The position numbers and the translations under genes are program-made. Below the pieces are notes generated by a model. The model was not told the origin of the DNA. It did not search any database and saw nothing but the letters and a program-made list of their open reading frames with translations. A stretch of DNA of 64,000 bases from Nocardioides luti (GTDB lineage Bacteria; Actinomycetota; Actinomycetes; Propionibacteriales; Nocardioidaceae), in NCBI RefSeq assembly GCF_014212315.1, contig NZ_JACKXE010000001.1:1240001-1304000 (forward strand), read 5' to 3'. Below, one piece after another: positions 1 through 8,222 of the stretch (position 1 is the stretch's first letter; the number at the start of each line of letters is the position of its first letter).

Positions 1-5
1 TCTCC

Positions 6-524
6 TCAGCTGCCGTCGCTCGCGGTGTAGCCCGGCGCCGTCTCCCAGGCGTACGACGCCGTGGCCGGCGTCCCCTGGTTGGCGAACGGGGCGTCGTCGG
101 GGAGCGACACCGTGAACAGGAACGTGCTCGACCCACCGGGTGCGAGGTTGCCCATGTCCTGCGCGAAGTCGCTCATGCCGGCGAACGGACCGTCGTACAC
201 CGGCTTGCCGTCCTTCTCGATGGCGAGGTGGAGCTCGCCGTCCGCGAAGGTCGATGGTTCCCCTGTCTCCTGGAACGACAGCCGCGAGGACGTCCCACCC
301 GAGTTGCGGATGGTGACGCTCCTCGTCTCCGACTCACCCGGCTTGATGTGGGTGATCGTGAGGGTCGCTCCGTGCTCGTCGTCGGCGGAGAGCCGGATGC
401 CTCCGGCGCCCTCCCCCGAGCTCGTCCAGGGAATGCCGAGCGCCATGACCATCCCGCCGGCACCGAGCAGCGTCCCCAACGGGAGGATCACCTTTCGGCC
501 GATCGCAGCGGTCACCGGGTTCAT
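6..524 (-). CDS. TasA/CalY-like secreted protein
   Basis: Protein of about 172 aa. The N-terminus is basic (RK at 10-11), followed by a hydrophobic stretch at about 12-30 that looks like a signal peptide or anchor. The rest is beta-rich, with a repeat-like ITHIKPGESETRSVTIRNSG segment that resembles the TasA/camelysin family, whose members are exported and form fibres or act as accessory surface proteins. The start at 524 is preferred because AGGACAG precedes it; an in-frame start lies upstream at 590. No signal peptidase or partner gene is visible in the window. Family assignment is by sequence feel only; function unknown. Confidence 0.55.
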   Translation of the reverse strand: MNPVTAAIGRKVILPLGTLLGAGGMVMALGIPWTSSGEGAGGIRLSADDEHGATLTITHIKPGESETRSVTIRNSGGTSSRLSFQETGEPSTFADGELHLAIEKDGKPVYDGPFAGMSDFAQDMGNLAPGGSSTFLFTVSLPDDAPFANQGTPATASYAWETAPGYTASDGS

Positions 525-638
525 CGCACTGTCCTGTCTGAGCGTTCCGACAGCCTCACGGTAGGACTCGCGCTGCCACGCCGGATCCACACGGCGTGCA
601 CGGGAGCCCCACTGTTTGGTAACAGGGCAGCGGGTCGC

Positions 639-1544
639 TCAGGCGAAGAGGTCGCCGTGCTCCTCGACCCGGTCGAGCACCTCGTCGAAGCGGAACTGCT
701 CGAGGCCGAGCGGGTCCTCGGCGCCCGCCTCGACCTCCGCCCAGGTGACCGGCGTGGCGACGTACGGCCGCTCGCGCCCGCGCAGGGAGTACGGCGAGAT
801 CGTGGTCTTCGAGCCGGCGTTCTGCGACCAGTCGAGGAACACCTTGCCGGAGCGCTTGGCCTTGGTCATCGTGGCCGTGACGTCCTTCGGGTGGGCCTGC
901 TGGAGGGCCTCCGCGACCTCCTTGGCCAGGGCAGTCGAGTCGTCGGACGGCATCCGGCCGGGCAGGTCGGCGTAGAGGTGCAGCCCCTTGCTGCCGCTGG
1001 TGACCGGCTTGGTCTCGAGGTCGCGCGCGTGCAGCGCCTCGCGGACCAGCAGCGCCACCTGGCAGCACTCGTGCAGGCCGGCCGGGTCGCCTGGGTCGAG
1101 GTCGATCACGAGGCGGTCGGCGTTGCGGGGCCGGCCGTTGCGCCCGACCGTCCACTGGTGCACGTGCAGCTCCAGCGCGGCCAGGTTGACCAGCCAGGTG
1201 AGCGTCGCGAGGTCGTCGACGATCGGGAAGACCAGGGTGTCGCCGTTCCTCGACGGTCCGCGGGAGCCGGTCGTCGGGACCTTCGCGGTCCGCACCCACG
1301 ACGGGGTGCCGGCCGGGGCGTTCTTCTCGAAGAAGCTCTTGTCCTGCACGCCGTGCGGCCAGCGGATCCGGGTCACCGCCCGGTCCTTCAGGTGGGGCAG
1401 CAGCACCGGCGCGATCCGGGCGTAGTAGTTGAGCACCTCACCCTTGGTCGTGCCGGTCGCCGGGAACAGCACCTTGCCGAGGTTGCTGATCTTGAGGGTG
1501 CGCCCCTCGACGTCGACGTGCAGCTCCTCGCCGGTCGGGCTCAC
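639..1544 (-). CDS. ligD: LigD-type polymerase/primase (NHEJ)
   Basis: 301-aa stand-alone version of the LigD polymerase domain (archaeo-eukaryotic primase fold), which fills gaps and adds ribonucleotides at double-strand breaks in Ku-dependent end joining. Visible catalytic features: the DLD metal-binding pair at 148/150, SGSKGLHLY at 183-191, and a third aspartate at 238 in FLDWS. It starts with GTG 7 nt after the stop of the L,D-transpeptidase gene and is the last gene of a three-gene minus-strand operon whose first gene is the cognate ligase domain. In many bacteria these domains are fused in one LigD; here they are separate genes. No phosphoesterase domain is seen in the window. Confidence 0.93.
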   Translation of the reverse strand: MSPTGEELHVDVEGRTLKISNLGKVLFPATGTTKGEVLNYYARIAPVLLPHLKDRAVTRIRWPHGVQDKSFFEKNAPAGTPSWVRTAKVPTTGSRGPSRNGDTLVFPIVDDLATLTWLVNLAALELHVHQWTVGRNGRPRNADRLVIDLDPGDPAGLHECCQVALLVREALHARDLETKPVTSGSKGLHLYADLPGRMPSDDSTALAKEVAEALQQAHPKDVTATMTKAKRSGKVFLDWSQNAGSKTTISPYSLRGRERPYVATPVTWAEVEAGAEDPLGLEQFRFDEVLDRVEEHGDLFA

Positions 1545-1551
1545 GACGCGG

Positions 1552-2274
1552 TCACCGGCCGATCGCGATCACGGGGACGCGGTCGGCGTCCAGACGGCCG
1601 AGCAGCCGGCGCAGGAACCAGCGCGGCGCGCTGACGCAGCCGGCGGTGGCCCCGCGCCCGTTGACGTGCAGGAAGATCGCGCCGCCGCGGTGCCGCACCT
1701 GGGTGTGGTTGAAGCTCGTCGTGACGGCGTACTCGTACTGCTGCGGGTAGTCGCGCAGGTGCTCCGAGGCGTTCGGGTCGCTCGCCGGCAGCCGCCAGCG
1801 GAAGCCGCCCTGGCGGCGGCTGCGCCACTCGTTGTAGTGGTCGGAGGCGTTGTCGAGCACCCAGTAGTCGTCCCGGCCGATCCGGCGGTACGACGTCTCC
1901 CAGCCGTCCCGGCGGGCGTGCGTGCCGAACGCCCACGGCAGGCGGTGGGTGCCGAGCGGCGTCTTCCCCGACCCCTGGACCCGCTCGGTCGGGGCGACCA
2001 GGCCGGCGTAGCCGATCCTGCCGTCCACCGCCCGGAAGCGGGCCACCCACTCCCCGTGGCTGAGCGCCCAGAACGTGACCCGGGCGTGGTGGCCGCGGGT
2101 GTGGTTGACCGTCACGACCTGCGTCGTGCGCGGCTTGAGCCGCACCGTCACGCCGTCCAGGCGGACCAGCTCGGTGGTCGCGGCGGCGGCGGGGGCAGGG
2201 GCCGCGACCGAGGCCGGCAGCGGACCGGTGACCAGGGCCGTCGCGAGCAGCAGGAGCGGGAGCAGGCGCTTCAC
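1552..2274 (-). CDS. L,D-transpeptidase (YkuD) family protein
   Basis: 240-aa exported protein. A GTG start overlaps the ligase stop by 4 bp (GTGA), with GAGGA about 8 nt upstream. A hydrophobic signal peptide (KRLLPLLLLATALVTG) runs over residues 2-25 and is followed by an Ala/Pro linker. The C-terminal half carries a YkuD-like HVN...TAGCV motif, with Cys as the expected nucleophile; the His of the classical SHGC motif is replaced (TAGC), as in some YafK/ErfK relatives. Family role: 3-3 peptidoglycan crosslinking or related murein transfer outside the membrane. Its position between two NHEJ genes is unexpected for a cell-wall enzyme. Confidence 0.8.
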   Translation of the reverse strand: MKRLLPLLLLATALVTGPLPASVAAPAPAAAATTELVRLDGVTVRLKPRTTQVVTVNHTRGHHARVTFWALSHGEWVARFRAVDGRIGYAGLVAPTERVQGSGKTPLGTHRLPWAFGTHARRDGWETSYRRIGRDDYWVLDNASDHYNEWRSRRQGGFRWRLPASDPNASEHLRDYPQQYEYAVTTSFNHTQVRHRGGAIFLHVNGRGATAGCVSAPRWFLRRLLGRLDADRVPVIAIGR

Positions 2275-3188
2275 AGGAGGTCCTCGGGGCTGAGGTCGGG
2301 GCGGACCCCACGGTACGACGGCTGGCGGAGGCGCTGCTGCGAGGACAGGCCGAGCGACTCGACGTCGACGACCAGGACGGGGTCGACCCAGTGCGTGCCG
2401 AGCGCGTCGAGCCGGGGCACCTCGTCGACGAACGGGCTGGCCCCGCGCGCCAGCGGCCCCAGCGCCTCGAGCAGGACCGGCCCGACCTTGCCGGCGATGC
2501 CGCTGCCGACCCGGCCGCGGTAGACGAGCCCCTCCGGTGTCGGCTCCCCCACCAGCAGCGCCCCCAGGCGGTGCGCGCTGCCGGTCTCGGGTCGCCAGCC
2601 GCCGACCACCCACGAGGTCCGGGCCCGGTGCGGGAACTTCAGCCAGTGCTTGCTGCGGGCGCCGGGCTCGTAGCGCGAGGACAGCCGCTTGCTGACGATC
2701 CCCTCGAGCCCCTGCTGGCGGGTCGCCTCGAAGAGCATCGGCCCGTCGTCGTACGTCGGCGGCGTCTGCCAGCGGTCGTCCTGGAGGTCCAGCCCAAGAA
2801 GCACCTCACGGCGCTCGGCGAGCGTGAGCCGGGTCAGGTCGCGGTCGCCGGCGCGGAGCACGTCGAAGACCAGCAGCGTGACCGGGTTGGTCCGCGCCAG
2901 CGCGGCCGCCCGGGTCGCGCTGCGCACGTGCATCCGGTCCGCCAGCGCGCCGAACGTCGGCAGCCCGTCGGCGAAGGCGACCACCTCGCCGTCGAGCAGC
3001 AGCCGCTCCCCCGGGATCCCCTGGAGCTCGGGGAAGCTGACGGTCACGTCGTTCTCGTTGCGCGAGAAGAGCCGGGCGACGCCGCCGTCCGCCTCGACCA
3101 GCACCCGCATGCCGTCCCACTTCACCTCGTGGGACCACTCGCTCCCGGCCGGGACGTGGGTGCCCTTGGTGGCCAGCATCGGACGCAT
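2271..3188 (-). CDS. ligD: ATP-dependent DNA ligase (LigD ligase domain)
   Basis: 305 aa. Nucleotidyltransferase motifs are in order: EVKWDGMR at 21-28 (Lys23 is the adenylated lysine), FDVLR near 108-112, EGIVSKR, WLKFPH, then an OB-fold region with VYRGRVGSG. It seals breaks with Ku and the polymerase. ATG at 3188 is preferred over 3197 and 3233 because GGGAGG sits 9 nt upstream and MRPMLA is the usual family N-terminus. It heads the operon ligase - transpeptidase - polymerase and is divergent from ku, with only 43 bp between the two start codons. Confidence 0.92.
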   Translation of the reverse strand: MRPMLATKGTHVPAGSEWSHEVKWDGMRVLVEADGGVARLFSRNENDVTVSFPELQGIPGERLLLDGEVVAFADGLPTFGALADRMHVRSATRAAALARTNPVTLLVFDVLRAGDRDLTRLTLAERREVLLGLDLQDDRWQTPPTYDDGPMLFEATRQQGLEGIVSKRLSSRYEPGARSKHWLKFPHRARTSWVVGGWRPETGSAHRLGALLVGEPTPEGLVYRGRVGSGIAGKVGPVLLEALGPLARGASPFVDEVPRLDALGTHWVDPVLVVDVESLGLSSQQRLRQPSYRGVRPDLSPEDLL

Positions 3189-3216
3189 GCGGACCATCCT
3201 CCCTCGTCGCGACCCG

Positions 3217-3229
3217 TGCCACACTGGCA
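3217..3229 (+). promoter_or_regulatory. ku promoter -10 within a perfect palindrome
   Basis: TGCCA-CAC-TGGCA is a perfect 5-bp inverted repeat centred in the 43-bp ligD/ku divergent spacer. The -10-like CACACT (3220-3225) lies inside it, exactly 6 nt before the ku ATG, so ku is probably leaderless and the palindrome could be an operator. The same CACACT-N6-ATG arrangement occurs before the PaaX-like gene. Confidence 0.45.
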
Positions 3230-3231
3230 CC

Positions 3232-4155
3232 ATGCGTGCGATCTGGAAGGGTGCCGTCTCCTTCGGGCTGGTGAGCGTCCCCGTGAAGCTCTACTCCGCC
3301 ACGGAGTCCCACGACGTGTCCTTCCGGCAGGTGCACGCGAAGGACGGCGGGCGGATCAAGTACCAACGCGTCTGCTCGATCGACGGCGAGGAGGTCGCGT
3401 TCGCCGACATCGCCAAGGGCTACGAGACCGAGGACGGCGAGATGGTGATCCTCACCGACGACGACATGGCCGAGCTGCCGTCGACGTCGTCGCGGGAGAT
3501 CGCGGTCGAGAAGTTCGTCCCCAGCAACCAGATCGACCCGATGCTGTTCGAGAAGTCGTACTACCTCGAGCCCGAGAAGACCGGCGCCAAGCCCTACGCC
3601 CTGCTGCGCCAGGCCCTCCTCGACGCCGACCGGATGGCGGTCGTCACCGTCGCCCTGCGCCAGCGCACCTCGGTGGCCGTGCTCCGCGTCCGCGACGACG
3701 TGATCGTGCTGCAGACGATGATGTGGCCCGACGAGATCCGCACGCCGGACTTCTCCGTCGAGGTCGACGAGGTCAAGCCCGCCGAGGTCAAGATGGCCAA
3801 CATGCTGGTCGAGACGCTGGCCGGCGACTTCGACGCCTCCGAGTTCGAGGACGACTACGCCGGCGCGGTCGAGACCCTGGTCAAGACCAAGATCGAGGGC
3901 GGCGAGGTCAAGCGCACGCCCACCTCGACCAAGTCGTCGGGCGAGGTCGTCGACCTGCTCGCGGCGCTGCAGCGCTCGGTCGACGCCGCCAAGACCGCCC
4001 GGGGCGAGGACGCGCCGTCGGCCGAGGACGAGAAGCCGGCGAAGAAGTCGGGCGCGAAGAAGGCTCCGGCCAAGAAGGCCGCCGCCAAGAAGGCTCCGGC
4101 CAAGAAGGCGACGAAGTCGACCACGAAGAAGGCCGCCGCCAAGAAGGCCAGCTGA
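3232..4155 (+). CDS. ku: Ku, NHEJ end-binding protein
   Basis: 307-aa bacterial Ku: the N-terminus MRAIWKGAVSFGLVSVPVKL is diagnostic, and a Ku-core beta-barrel extends to about residue 255. The last 40 or so residues form a lysine/alanine-rich tail (repeats of KKAPAKKAAAKK), which in homologues binds DNA and lets the ring thread inward. It binds double-strand ends as a homodimer and recruits the ligase and polymerase encoded divergently next door. Start at 3232, immediately downstream of a leaderless-type promoter. It converges on a hydrolase gene 16 bp beyond its stop. Confidence 0.97.
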   Translation: MRAIWKGAVSFGLVSVPVKLYSATESHDVSFRQVHAKDGGRIKYQRVCSIDGEEVAFADIAKGYETEDGEMVILTDDDMAELPSTSSREIAVEKFVPSNQIDPMLFEKSYYLEPEKTGAKPYALLRQALLDADRMAVVTVALRQRTSVAVLRVRDDVIVLQTMMWPDEIRTPDFSVEVDEVKPAEVKMANMLVETLAGDFDASEFEDDYAGAVETLVKTKIEGGEVKRTPTSTKSSGEVVDLLAALQRSVDAAKTARGEDAPSAEDEKPAKKSGAKKAPAKKAAAKKAPAKKATKSTTKKAAAKKAS

Positions 4156-4171
4156 GCGTCGTCCGACGTGC

Positions 4172-5053
4172 TCAGAGGCCGCTGAGGTCGCGGAGCTCGG
4201 CGAGCATCTCGTCGAGCCGGCTGATCAGCGACAGGTGACCCTCGTCGTCGAAGAGGTGCACCCGCGCCCCGGGGATCCGGGCGGCCAGCCACTGGCCGTG
4301 CGCGAACGGCACCATCTTGTCGTGGGCGCCCTGCCACACCGCGACCGGCACGGTGATCGCGGCGACGTCGAAGCCCCACGGCCGCATGATCTGGAGGTTG
4401 TCCTCCAGGAGCCCCACCGCCCCCTGGGCCATCGCGTGCCGGAAGTCGGCCGCGAGGTGGTCGGCGAACGCACCCGTGAGCGCGGCGGCGTCGACCTCGT
4501 CCACGAGCTCGCCGAAGGCGGCCACGATCTGCTCGCCGGTCACGGCACCGAACTCGGCCGCCTGCTCCTCGACGACCGGCCGCAGCGCCTCACGGCCCCG
4601 CGCGGCGAGGTCGAAGTCGCGCACGTTCTCCGGGCCCATGCCGGCGGTGAAGTCGAGGTCGTCGGCGTCGGCCGGTGCCACCCCGGCGAGGCTCAGCGCC
4701 GCGAGGCAGCGCCCGGGCAGCAGCGCCGCACAGCCCAGGGCGCGCGGGCCGCCGCCGGACCAGCCGAGCGTCACGAACCGGTCGATCCCCAGCGCGTCCA
4801 GCAGCTCGACGCTGTCGGCGACGTCGGCCGCGACGGGCACCGGGTCGCCGACCGGGCGCGGGGTGGAGGCGCCGTACCCGGGCCGCGAGAAGGTCACCAG
4901 CCGCAGCCCGACCCGCTCGGCGGCCGCCCACATCGCGTCGTCCCGCACGGCTGCGCTCGGGGTGCCCGCGTGGTAGAGGTAGGGGATCCCGTCCTCCGCC
5001 CCGCCGGTGAGGTACTCGAGCGTGCGTCCGTCGGCGAGCGTCAGGTGGGCCAC
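4172..5053 (-). CDS. alpha/beta hydrolase
   Basis: 293 aa. The nucleophile elbow GWSGGG has Ser at 99, an acid is likely in GAHDKMVPF and the catalytic His in DEGHLSL near the C-terminus: a complete triad of the alpha/beta-hydrolase fold. No signal peptide. Substrate unknown. The GTG at 5053 is chosen because GAGCAT lies exactly 6 nt upstream (leaderless pattern) and the conserved fold begins just after it; a longer frame to 5155 would overlap the neighbouring VOC gene. Divergent from the VOC protein. Confidence 0.85.
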   Translation of the reverse strand: MAHLTLADGRTLEYLTGGAEDGIPYLYHAGTPSAAVRDDAMWAAAERVGLRLVTFSRPGYGASTPRPVGDPVPVAADVADSVELLDALGIDRFVTLGWSGGGPRALGCAALLPGRCLAALSLAGVAPADADDLDFTAGMGPENVRDFDLAARGREALRPVVEEQAAEFGAVTGEQIVAAFGELVDEVDAAALTGAFADHLAADFRHAMAQGAVGLLEDNLQIMRPWGFDVAAITVPVAVWQGAHDKMVPFAHGQWLAARIPGARVHLFDDEGHLSLISRLDEMLAELRDLSGL

Positions 5054-5135
5054 GAGCCGATGCTCGCACAGCGATGAGTTCCCGTCGGCCCCGGAGTCGA
5101 CTCCCTGACGACGTACGACGACCCCAGGAGATGAC

Positions 5136-5909
5136 ATGTCCCGCACCCCGGTCACCGGAGAGCCCTGCTACATCGAGCTGTTCACCCCCGACACCGACGC
5201 CGCCGCGGCGTTCTACGGCCCGCTGTTCGGCTGGACCGCCGGCGAGGGCAGCCCGGAGTTCGGCGGCTACCGGATGTTCCTCAAGGACGATGTCCCGATC
5301 GCCGGGCTGATGGCGAACGACGGGACGTCCGGCAGCCCCAGCATGTGGTCGGTCTACCTGTCGACGGACGACATCGAGCGGACGCTGGCGCGGACCACGC
5401 AGGCCGGCGGCACCGTCCTGCACGGCCCGATGCAGATCGCCGACCTCGGCTCGATGGCGATGCTCGTCGACCCGGCCGGCGCCGTCGTCGGCGCCTGGCA
5501 GGCCGAGACCTTCGCCGGGACCGGCCTGATCGCGGAGCCGGGTGCGCCGGGGTGGTTCGAGACGCTCAGCACGGACTACGCCGCCTCCGTCGGGTTCTAC
5601 ACCGACGTCTTCGGCTGGGACGTGACGACGATGAGCGACAGCGACGAGTTCCGGTACTGCACGCTCGGCAAGGACGACGACGCGCGCGCCGGGATCATGG
5701 ACGCCGCCGGCTTCCTCGGGGACCAGCCGTCGCGCTGGCAGCCCTACCTGATGGTCGAGGGCACCGACGCGGCCGTCGCGCAGGCCGTCGAGCTCGGCGG
5801 GAGCGTCGACACGGCGCCCCAGGAGACGCCGTACGGCCGGCTGGCCGTGCTCGTCGACCCGGCCGGCGTCGCCTTCTCGGTCATGGGGCCGAGCGCCGAG
5901 GCCGCCTGA
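5136..5909 (+). CDS. Two-domain VOC (glyoxalase-fold) protein
   Basis: 257 aa made of two tandem vicinal-oxygen-chelate domains (about 1-122 and 128-255), each with the characteristic FYxxLFGW / FYTDVFGWD turn near its start and a VDPAG(A/V) strand near its end. It resembles the mycobacterial CFP30B/27-kDa antigen type, a cytosolic protein of unclear substrate. A good ribosome site, AGGAG at 5126-5130, precedes the ATG by 5 nt. It converges on the SDR gene with 3 bp between stops. Confidence 0.88.
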   Translation: MSRTPVTGEPCYIELFTPDTDAAAAFYGPLFGWTAGEGSPEFGGYRMFLKDDVPIAGLMANDGTSGSPSMWSVYLSTDDIERTLARTTQAGGTVLHGPMQIADLGSMAMLVDPAGAVVGAWQAETFAGTGLIAEPGAPGWFETLSTDYAASVGFYTDVFGWDVTTMSDSDEFRYCTLGKDDDARAGIMDAAGFLGDQPSRWQPYLMVEGTDAAVAQAVELGGSVDTAPQETPYGRLAVLVDPAGVAFSVMGPSAEAA

Positions 5910-5912
5910 GGC

Positions 5913-6794
5913 TCAGCGCTCGCCGCGGGCCGCGGCGGAGTCGGGGAAGGCCCGGTCGAAGCGCCAGAACAGCGCGTCGCTCAGGCGGGGCGCCACCAGG
6001 TTGAGCACCTCGCCGACCCGGCCGGGCCAGCCGCCCACGGTCACCGGACGGTCCTCGAGGGCGCGCACCACGCGGGCGGCGGCGTGCTCCGTGGTCTCGC
6101 CCCGGCCGGCGTAGGCCTCGGTCGGCGCCGACATCGCGGTCCGCACCAGGGAGAAGCGCATGTTGGTGAAGGTCACGTTGTCGCCGTACGCCTCCCGCGA
6201 GGCGATCCGCGACCACGTGTCGAGCGCGGTCTTGGAGGCGATGTACGCGGAGAACTTCGGGGCCTTCATCTGCACGCCCCACGTCACGATGTTGACCACG
6301 TGGCCGAAGCGCTGGGCACGCATCGCCGGCAGCAGCCCCATCGTGAGGCGGACCGGGGCGAAGTAGTTGATCGCCATCGTGCGCTCGAAGTCGTGGAAGC
6401 GCCCGTGGGTCAGGTGCAGGGAGCGCCGGATCGAGCGGCCGGCGTTGTTGACGAGGAGGTCGACGGTGCCGTGGTCGGCGAGCACGCGCTCGACGAGGAC
6501 GTCGACGGCCTCGAGGTCCGTCAGGTCGCAGGGGTACGCCGTCGCGCGGCCGCCGTCGGCGACGATCTCGGCCCGCAGCTCCTCGAGGGCCTCGGCGCGG
6601 CGTGCCACGAGCAGGACGTGCGCACCTCGGGCCGCGACCGCGCGGGCGGTCGCCTCGCCGATGCCGGAGGAGGCGCCGGTGACCAGCACCGTGCGGCCGG
6701 CCAGCGGGCTCGTGGGGTCGTGGGTCAGCCGGCGCCGCAGCCGCTGCGCCCGGGCGCGCGGGGTCTGGAGCAGCAGGGTCCTGCGGCGGGTCAC
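5913..6794 (-). CDS. SDR-family oxidoreductase
   Basis: 293 aa classical short-chain dehydrogenase: TGASSGIG at 39-46 (NAD(P) binding), NNAG at 116-119, and Tyr184-x3-Lys188 (YIASK) for catalysis. Thr171 occupies roughly the position of the usual catalytic Ser. The basic N-terminal 30 residues are unusual, and the GTG start overlaps the amidase stop by 4 bp, so the two genes are co-translated. Related actinobacterial SDRs act on lipids or steroids, but no substrate can be read from the sequence. Confidence 0.88.
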   Translation of the reverse strand: MTRRRTLLLQTPRARAQRLRRRLTHDPTSPLAGRTVLVTGASSGIGEATARAVAARGAHVLLVARRAEALEELRAEIVADGGRATAYPCDLTDLEAVDVLVERVLADHGTVDLLVNNAGRSIRRSLHLTHGRFHDFERTMAINYFAPVRLTMGLLPAMRAQRFGHVVNIVTWGVQMKAPKFSAYIASKTALDTWSRIASREAYGDNVTFTNMRFSLVRTAMSAPTEAYAGRGETTEHAAARVVRALEDRPVTVGGWPGRVGEVLNLVAPRLSDALFWRFDRAFPDSAAARGER

Positions 6795-8191
6795 GCGTCG
6801 TCGCCGGCGAGCAGCGGCCAGGGCCGCGCCTTCTCGACCTGGGCGGCCAGGCTGAACAGCGTCGCCTCGTCGTCAGTGCGTCCGACCAGCTGCACCGAGG
6901 TGGGCAGTCCGTCGGGGCCGGTGCCGCAGGGCACCGCGGCGGCCGGGTTGCCGGCGACGTTCCACAGGGCGGCGTAGGCGATCGCGGGCATCGCCCGCAG
7001 CGAGGCCAGCACCGTCCCGGCGCCGTCGAGCTGCCCGACCGGCGGGGGCCGGTGGGCGATGGTCGGGGTGAGGAGCACGTCGACGTCCTGGAAGACCAGG
7101 TTGGCCTTGGCGGAGATCTTCTCGGTCTCCTTGAGCGCCCACCGGACCACCCCGGGGCGGACCCACGAGCCGAGCCGGTAGGTCTCGCGGGTGCGTCGCT
7201 CGAGGCGCTCGAAGTGCTCGACCTGGTCGGCCTCGGTGCGGATCCCGGCGAAGAACTGCGGCACGAACGCGGCCGTCGGGTCGGGGTAGCGCGGGTCCAC
7301 CTCGACCACGTCGTGGCCCAGCTCGGTCAGCAGCCGGACGGTGTCCTCGAGGACCTGCACGTGCAGCGGGTCGGGTTTCACGCCGAGCGTGACCGGCTTC
7401 GTGGTCCAGCCGATCCGCAGCCGCCCGGGCTCGCGCTGCGCGGCCTCGGTGAACGACTCGGTCCCACCCGCGCGGTAGAGGTCGGTGTCCAGGTTGCCGC
7501 GGATGGCGTCGTACACGACCGCGCTGTCGAGGACGGTCCGGGTGAGCGGGCCCGCGGTGCCGAGCGCCCACCACAGGTGCGGCTCCGGCGAGGTCGTCAC
7601 CCGGCCGCGCTGCGGCTTGAGGCCGAAGAGGCCGCAGCAGGCGCTGGGGATCCGGATCGAGCCGCCGCCGTCGCCGCCGATCGCGACCGGGACCAGGCCG
7701 GCGGACACGGCCGAGGCGGTGCCGCCGCTGGAGCCGCCGGGCGTCCGCGCGTGGTCCCACGGGTTGCGGGTGAGGCCGCGCGACGCCGACTCGGTGTAGG
7801 GGAACGCCCCGAACTCCGGCATCGTGGTCTTGCCGACGATGACGGCGCCGGCGGCGCGCAGCCGGCGCACCAGCTCGGCGTCGGCCGCCACCGGGGTGGA
7901 GTTGGCCTCCCCGCCGTACGTCGTGACCGTGCCGGCGACGTCGATCTCCTCCTTGACCGCGATCGGCACGCCGTGGAGCGGCCCGGGCGCCGCTCCCCCG
8001 GCGAGCTGGTCGTCGCGCGCGGAGGCCTCGGCCCGCGCCTCGTCGGCCAGCACCCGCGAGAAGGCGTTGAGCCGCGGGTCGGCGTCGGCGATGCGTCCCA
8101 GGGCCTCCTCGACGACCAGCCGGGCGGTCAGGTCGCGCTGGGTGGTCAGGCGGACGGTCTCGGTGACGCCGAGGCGGGAGAGGTCGGTCAC
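6791..8191 (-). CDS. Amidase (amidase signature family)
   Basis: 466 aa with the full Ser-cisSer-Lys apparatus: Lys80 (IAVKEE), the GGSSGG block at 152-157 and the nucleophile Ser178 in GGDGGGSIR. Cytosolic amide hydrolase; the family includes GatA, indole-acetamide hydrolase and Rv2888c-type amidases, but no GatB/C lies nearby, so GatA is unlikely. GTG start with a textbook leaderless promoter. First gene of an operon with the SDR oxidoreductase. Confidence 0.9.
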   Translation of the reverse strand: MTDLSRLGVTETVRLTTQRDLTARLVVEEALGRIADADPRLNAFSRVLADEARAEASARDDQLAGGAAPGPLHGVPIAVKEEIDVAGTVTTYGGEANSTPVAADAELVRRLRAAGAVIVGKTTMPEFGAFPYTESASRGLTRNPWDHARTPGGSSGGTASAVSAGLVPVAIGGDGGGSIRIPSACCGLFGLKPQRGRVTTSPEPHLWWALGTAGPLTRTVLDSAVVYDAIRGNLDTDLYRAGGTESFTEAAQREPGRLRIGWTTKPVTLGVKPDPLHVQVLEDTVRLLTELGHDVVEVDPRYPDPTAAFVPQFFAGIRTEADQVEHFERLERRTRETYRLGSWVRPGVVRWALKETEKISAKANLVFQDVDVLLTPTIAHRPPPVGQLDGAGTVLASLRAMPAIAYAALWNVAGNPAAAVPCGTGPDGLPTSVQLVGRTDDEATLFSLAAQVEKARPWPLLAGDDA

Positions 8192-8197
8192 GGCCGC

Positions 8198-8203
8198 AGA
8201 CTA
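8198..8203 (-). promoter_or_regulatory. -10 of amidase-SDR operon
   Basis: TAGTCT followed by six bases (GCGGCC) and the GTG start codon. It lies in the 31-bp gap between the amidase and the ABC exporter, so it cannot be a long leader. Confidence 0.6.
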
Positions 8204-8222
8204 GTGGCCGGGCCGGCGGCCG

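Noticed and set aside
6791..8191. GatA subunit of the amidotransferase
   Set aside because: Tempting because of the archaeal-type AspRS in the window, but GatB and GatC are absent nearby and the overlap is with an SDR gene.
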